Shown in pieces: positions 61,514 to 64,000 of a DNA stretch of 64,000 nucleotides. The DNA lies in contig CAZREB010000014.1 of assembly GCA_964599095.1 (NCBI GenBank), positions 66,393 through 130,392 on the forward strand. Reading direction: 5' to 3'. The position numbers and the translations under genes were made by a program. The stretch is from SZAS-79 sp964599095 (GTDB lineage: Bacteria; Pseudomonadota; Gammaproteobacteria; Burkholderiales; SG8-39). A model generated the notes under the pieces. It worked only from the letters and a program-made list of their open reading frames with translations, did not search any database and was not told the origin of the DNA. How positions within the stretch are numbered: position 1 is the first letter of the stretch; each line of letters opens with the position of its first letter.

Positions 61514-62389
61514 ATGCGGCCGATGAGGCGCCGCGCGCTGGCGGGATTGGCGCTTTGCTTCCTCGGCCTGGCGACCGCCCGCGCGCAGAGCTGGGCGTGG
61601 GACGATGGCACCGTGCCCTTCGTCGTGTCGCCTGAAGAAGTGGTCGACCGCATGCTGCGGATCGCGGATGTCGGCGCCGGGGATTTCGTGATCGACCTCG
61701 GCTCGGGCGACGGGCGGATCGTGATCGGCGCGGCCAGGCGCGGTGCGCAGGCGCTGGGCATCGACATCGACCCGACACTGGTGGCCAAAGGGCGCGAGAA
61801 CGCGGCCCTGGCCGGCGTGTCCGGTCGCGCTACGTTCGCCGCGCAGGATTTCTTCGAGACCGATCTCGCGAAGGCGACGGTCGTCACGATGTACCTGCTG
61901 CCCGAAGTCAATCTCAAGTTGAGGCCGAAGCTGCTTGCGCTCAAGCCCGGCACGCGCATCGTGTCGCACGACTGGAACATGCGCGAATGGGAGCCCGACG
62001 AGACGATCGAACTGCGCACCCCGGAAAAGCCGGTGGGCCTGGGCGGAAAGTCGCGCATCCACCTGTGGATCGTGCCCGCGGATGCGCGCGGCCGCTGGGT
62101 GGCCGATATCCCGCAGCACGGCGGGCGGTGGGAATTCGACATCGCGCAGCAGTTCCAGGCGATCGACCTGCACGCCACCTCCGACGGCGGGGCGCACGAC
62201 CTGACCGTGCGGGGCACCCGGCTGCGCGGGGGCGAGGTCAAGATGGCGATCACCGGGCTGGTGGGCGCCAAGGCCTGGAACCACCTGTTCAAGGGCACGA
62301 TCAACGGCGACCGGATGGCGGGCGAGGTGCTCGTCTCGGACGGCGCACAACAACGGACGATCCCATGGACGGCCACAAGAAGGCGGTAG
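61514..62389 (+). CDS. Exported class I SAM-methyltransferase-fold protein (second copy)
   Basis: The 291-residue protein is a paralogue of the preceding one: signal peptide (RRALAGLALCFLGLATARAQ), the same sequence order ADVGAGDFVIDLGSGDGRIV and FFETDLAKATVVTMYLLPEV, and the same kind of C-terminal domain. Both share VSPEEVV/ISADEVV just before the methyltransferase core. It is a tandem duplicate. The end overlaps the permease gene by 25 bp. Confidence 0.7.
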   Translation: MRPMRRRALAGLALCFLGLATARAQSWAWDDGTVPFVVSPEEVVDRMLRIADVGAGDFVIDLGSGDGRIVIGAARRGAQALGIDIDPTLVAKGRENAALAGVSGRATFAAQDFFETDLAKATVVTMYLLPEVNLKLRPKLLALKPGTRIVSHDWNMREWEPDETIELRTPEKPVGLGGKSRIHLWIVPADARGRWVADIPQHGGRWEFDIAQQFQAIDLHATSDGGAHDLTVRGTRLRGGEVKMAITGLVGAKAWNHLFKGTINGDRMAGEVLVSDGAQQRTIPWTATRRR

Positions 62390-63717
62390 GCGCACAACCC
62401 AGGCAGCTGCTGTCGGTCTTCGACGGCGTCTTCCTGATGGTCGGCATGGTGATCGGCGTCGGCATCTTCAAGGCGCCTTCGGTGGTCGCCGGCAACGTTT
62501 CGTCGGGGGCCGAATTCCTGTTCGCGTGGCTCGCGGGCGGGCTGATCTCGCTCGCCGGTGCGCTCGTCTATGCGGAACTTGCATCGCGCCACGCCGACAT
62601 CGGCGGCGAATACGCATTCCTTTCACGCGGGCTCGGACCCGGTACCGCTTTCATGTTCGCGTGGTCGCGCATTACCGTCATCCAGACCGGCGCGATCGCG
62701 GCGGTCGCTTTCGTATTCGGCGACTATGCGACCGAGATCCTGCCGCTGGGCAGGCACAGTTCGGCGATCTATGCCGCCCTCGGCGTGGTCGGCCTCACGG
62801 CGCTGAACCTCGCCGGTACGCTGCAAAGCAAGAACCTGCAGAAGGTGATGGAGACGCTGCTGGTCATCGGGCTTCTCGCGGTTGCGATCGGCGGGATCGT
62901 CGTGGGCGCTCCGGCGCACGGGGCTGCGCCGCCGGCGGCGTCAACGGGCGGCTCGTACGGGCTCGCGATGATCTTCGTGCTGCTCACCTACGGCGGCTGG
63001 AACGAAGCGGCTTATCTCGGCGGGGAAGTCCGCGAACCGAAGAAGAACATGACGCGGATCCTCGTGTGGGGCATCGTTGCAGTGACCGCGCTCTACATGC
63101 TGGTGAACGTCGGCTACCTTGCGGCGCTGGGGATGGCGGGGCTGAAGGACTCCAAGGCGGTGGCCGCCGACGTGATGCGCATGATCGCGGGCGAAAAGGG
63201 CGCGATCCTCCTTGCGGTGGTCGTCTGCGTCTCGGCCTTCACGACGATGAACGCGGCGATCTTCACCGGCGCGCGGACGAGCTACGCATTCGGGCTGGAT
63301 TTCGCCGCGTTCGCCCACCTCGGCCGCTGGCGGGAGGCGGGCAGCACGCCCGCGACCGCCTTGCTGTGGCAGGGCGCGGTCACGCTGTCGCTGGTGCTGG
63401 CGAGCGCGTTCACGCCCGACGGCTTCTCGGCGATGGTCGCCTACACGTCGCCGGTGTTCTGGACCTTCTTCCTGTTGACCGGCCTCACGCTGTTCGTCTT
63501 CCGGCTGAAGGATTCCGACGGCAGGGGCCCGGCGTTCCGCGTGCCGTGGTACCCGGCAGTGCCGGCCGCTTTCTGCCTGATGTGTGCGTACATGCTGTAC
63601 TCGAGCGTCGACTTCATCCGCGGCCCCTACGGCCCGAGTTTCGGCGTGGCGGTCCTCGGGGGCATCGCGGTCATGGCGGCCGGCCTGCCGCTGTACCTGC
63701 TGACGCGCAAGCGGTAG
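62365..63717 (+). CDS. APC-family amino-acid permease
   Basis: The 450-residue protein has about twelve membrane helices and the APC substrate motif VGMVIGVGIFKAPSVVAGN near the start, followed by GLISLAGALVYAELASRHAD and LTYGGWNEAAYLGGEV. It transports amino acids or amines; which cannot be read. It overlaps the end of the second methyltransferase gene. Confidence 0.9.
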   Translation: MDGHKKAVGAQPRQLLSVFDGVFLMVGMVIGVGIFKAPSVVAGNVSSGAEFLFAWLAGGLISLAGALVYAELASRHADIGGEYAFLSRGLGPGTAFMFAWSRITVIQTGAIAAVAFVFGDYATEILPLGRHSSAIYAALGVVGLTALNLAGTLQSKNLQKVMETLLVIGLLAVAIGGIVVGAPAHGAAPPAASTGGSYGLAMIFVLLTYGGWNEAAYLGGEVREPKKNMTRILVWGIVAVTALYMLVNVGYLAALGMAGLKDSKAVAADVMRMIAGEKGAILLAVVVCVSAFTTMNAAIFTGARTSYAFGLDFAAFAHLGRWREAGSTPATALLWQGAVTLSLVLASAFTPDGFSAMVAYTSPVFWTFFLLTGLTLFVFRLKDSDGRGPAFRVPWYPAVPAAFCLMCAYMLYSSVDFIRGPYGPSFGVAVLGGIAVMAAGLPLYLLTRKR

Positions 63718-63755
63718 GCTCTCGACGCCGAATCCCCCCGCGTGCAGGCACACCG

Positions 63756-64000
63756 ATGACCCTCACTGAACTGCGCTACATCGTCGCCGTCGCGCGCGAG
63801 CGGCATTTCGGCCGCGCGGCCGAATCGTGCTTCGTCTCGCAACCCACGCTTTCGGTGGCGATCAAGAAACTCGAAGAAGAACTCGGCACGCCGCTGTTCG
63901 AGCGCGGGCCCGGCGAAGTCACCGTCACCCCGACCGGCGCGCTGGTCGTCGAGCAGGCGCAGCGCGTGCTCGAGGAGGCGTCGCGCATCCGCGAGATCGC
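63756..64000 (+). CDS. OxyR-like LysR regulator, cut by the window end
   Basis: The first 81 codons are present. The sequence MTLTELRYIVAVARERHFGR, then AAESCFVSQPTLSVAIKKLE, is the helix-turn-helix of a LysR-family protein closest in style to OxyR. The sensing domain lies outside the window, so the peroxide response cannot be checked. Confidence 0.85.
   Translation, partial: MTLTELRYIVAVARERHFGRAAESCFVSQPTLSVAIKKLEEELGTPLFERGPGEVTVTPTGALVVEQAQRVLEEASRIREI

Noticed and set aside
1..64000. CRISPR arrays, prophage, integrases, insertion sequences, rRNA genes
   Set aside because: I looked for repeated spacers, transposase motifs and phage genes and saw none; only the two palindromes at 35851 and 48056 look mobile-element related.

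Overview
The window is about 64 kb of high-GC DNA that looks like a betaproteobacterial chromosome, most likely Burkholderiales or Nitrosomonadales. The main evidence is the tpiA-secG-tRNA-Leu-nuoABCDEFGHIJKLMN block in its usual betaproteobacterial order, a Bug-family solute receptor, and the style of the metal-resistance genes. I cannot name the genus. There is no transposase, integrase, phage gene, rRNA or CRISPR array; the only repeat elements are two long palindromes.

Region 1 (about 1-13.5 kb) is an electron-transfer and nucleotide block. A MerR-type regulator is followed by a promoter almost identical in layout to CueR (copper) operators. That promoter precedes a fused cytochrome-porin resembling Cyc2 and a small cytochrome c. 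After a DedA-like protein and a hypothetical protein comes a four-gene redox module: a Met-rich exported protein, a Met-rich membrane-anchored FAD/2Fe-2S reductase, a membrane protein with two HX13H pairs (a di-heme b pattern), and a heptaheme cytochrome c. Next are a beta-CASP RNase, an AMP-phosphorylase-type enzyme, a PRPP synthetase and a class III cyclase; the last three start codons each overlap the preceding stop. A CusF-like protein closes the block.

Region 2 (13.6-28.5 kb) is a metal and metalloid resistance island. It holds a PAP2 phosphatase coupled to a Zn/Cd/Pb P-type ATPase, a divergent CadR/PbrR-type regulator with a clear operator, a CzcI-like protein with czcCBA, a cyclase-YHS fusion, a mer operon (merR, merT, merP and a GDCC small protein) without merA, and an ars operon (arsR, arsC, acr3 and an ATP-grasp-like gene). 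Three MerR-type promoters with 19-bp spacers and one ArsR-type palindrome can be read directly.

Region 3 (28.5-48.1 kb) is housekeeping: a Cache-GGDEF diguanylate cyclase, an MFS transporter, a good sigma-70 promoter before tpiA, secG, tRNA-Leu(GAG), complete complex I and a Nudix hydrolase. A REP-like hairpin sits between nuoD and nuoE, and a perfect 64-bp palindrome lies between the Nudix gene and the next convergent gene.

Region 4 (48.1-64 kb) is accessory metabolism: a TauD-family dioxygenase, a Bug receptor, a CuZn superoxide dismutase lipoprotein, a complete TRAP transporter, a MaoC-like protein, a thiol-dioxygenase-like cupin fused to four rhodanese domains, a class II aldolase, an N-formylglutamate-amidohydrolase-like protein and MltB. 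It continues with an adhesin-E-like protein, tRNA-Arg(CCT), a small lipoprotein, two tandem exported SAM-methyltransferase-fold proteins, an amino-acid permease and the start of an OxyR-like LysR gene cut by the window end. The most novel parts are the redox module, the RNase/phosphorylase/PRPP/cyclase operon and the cupin-rhodanese fusion locus.
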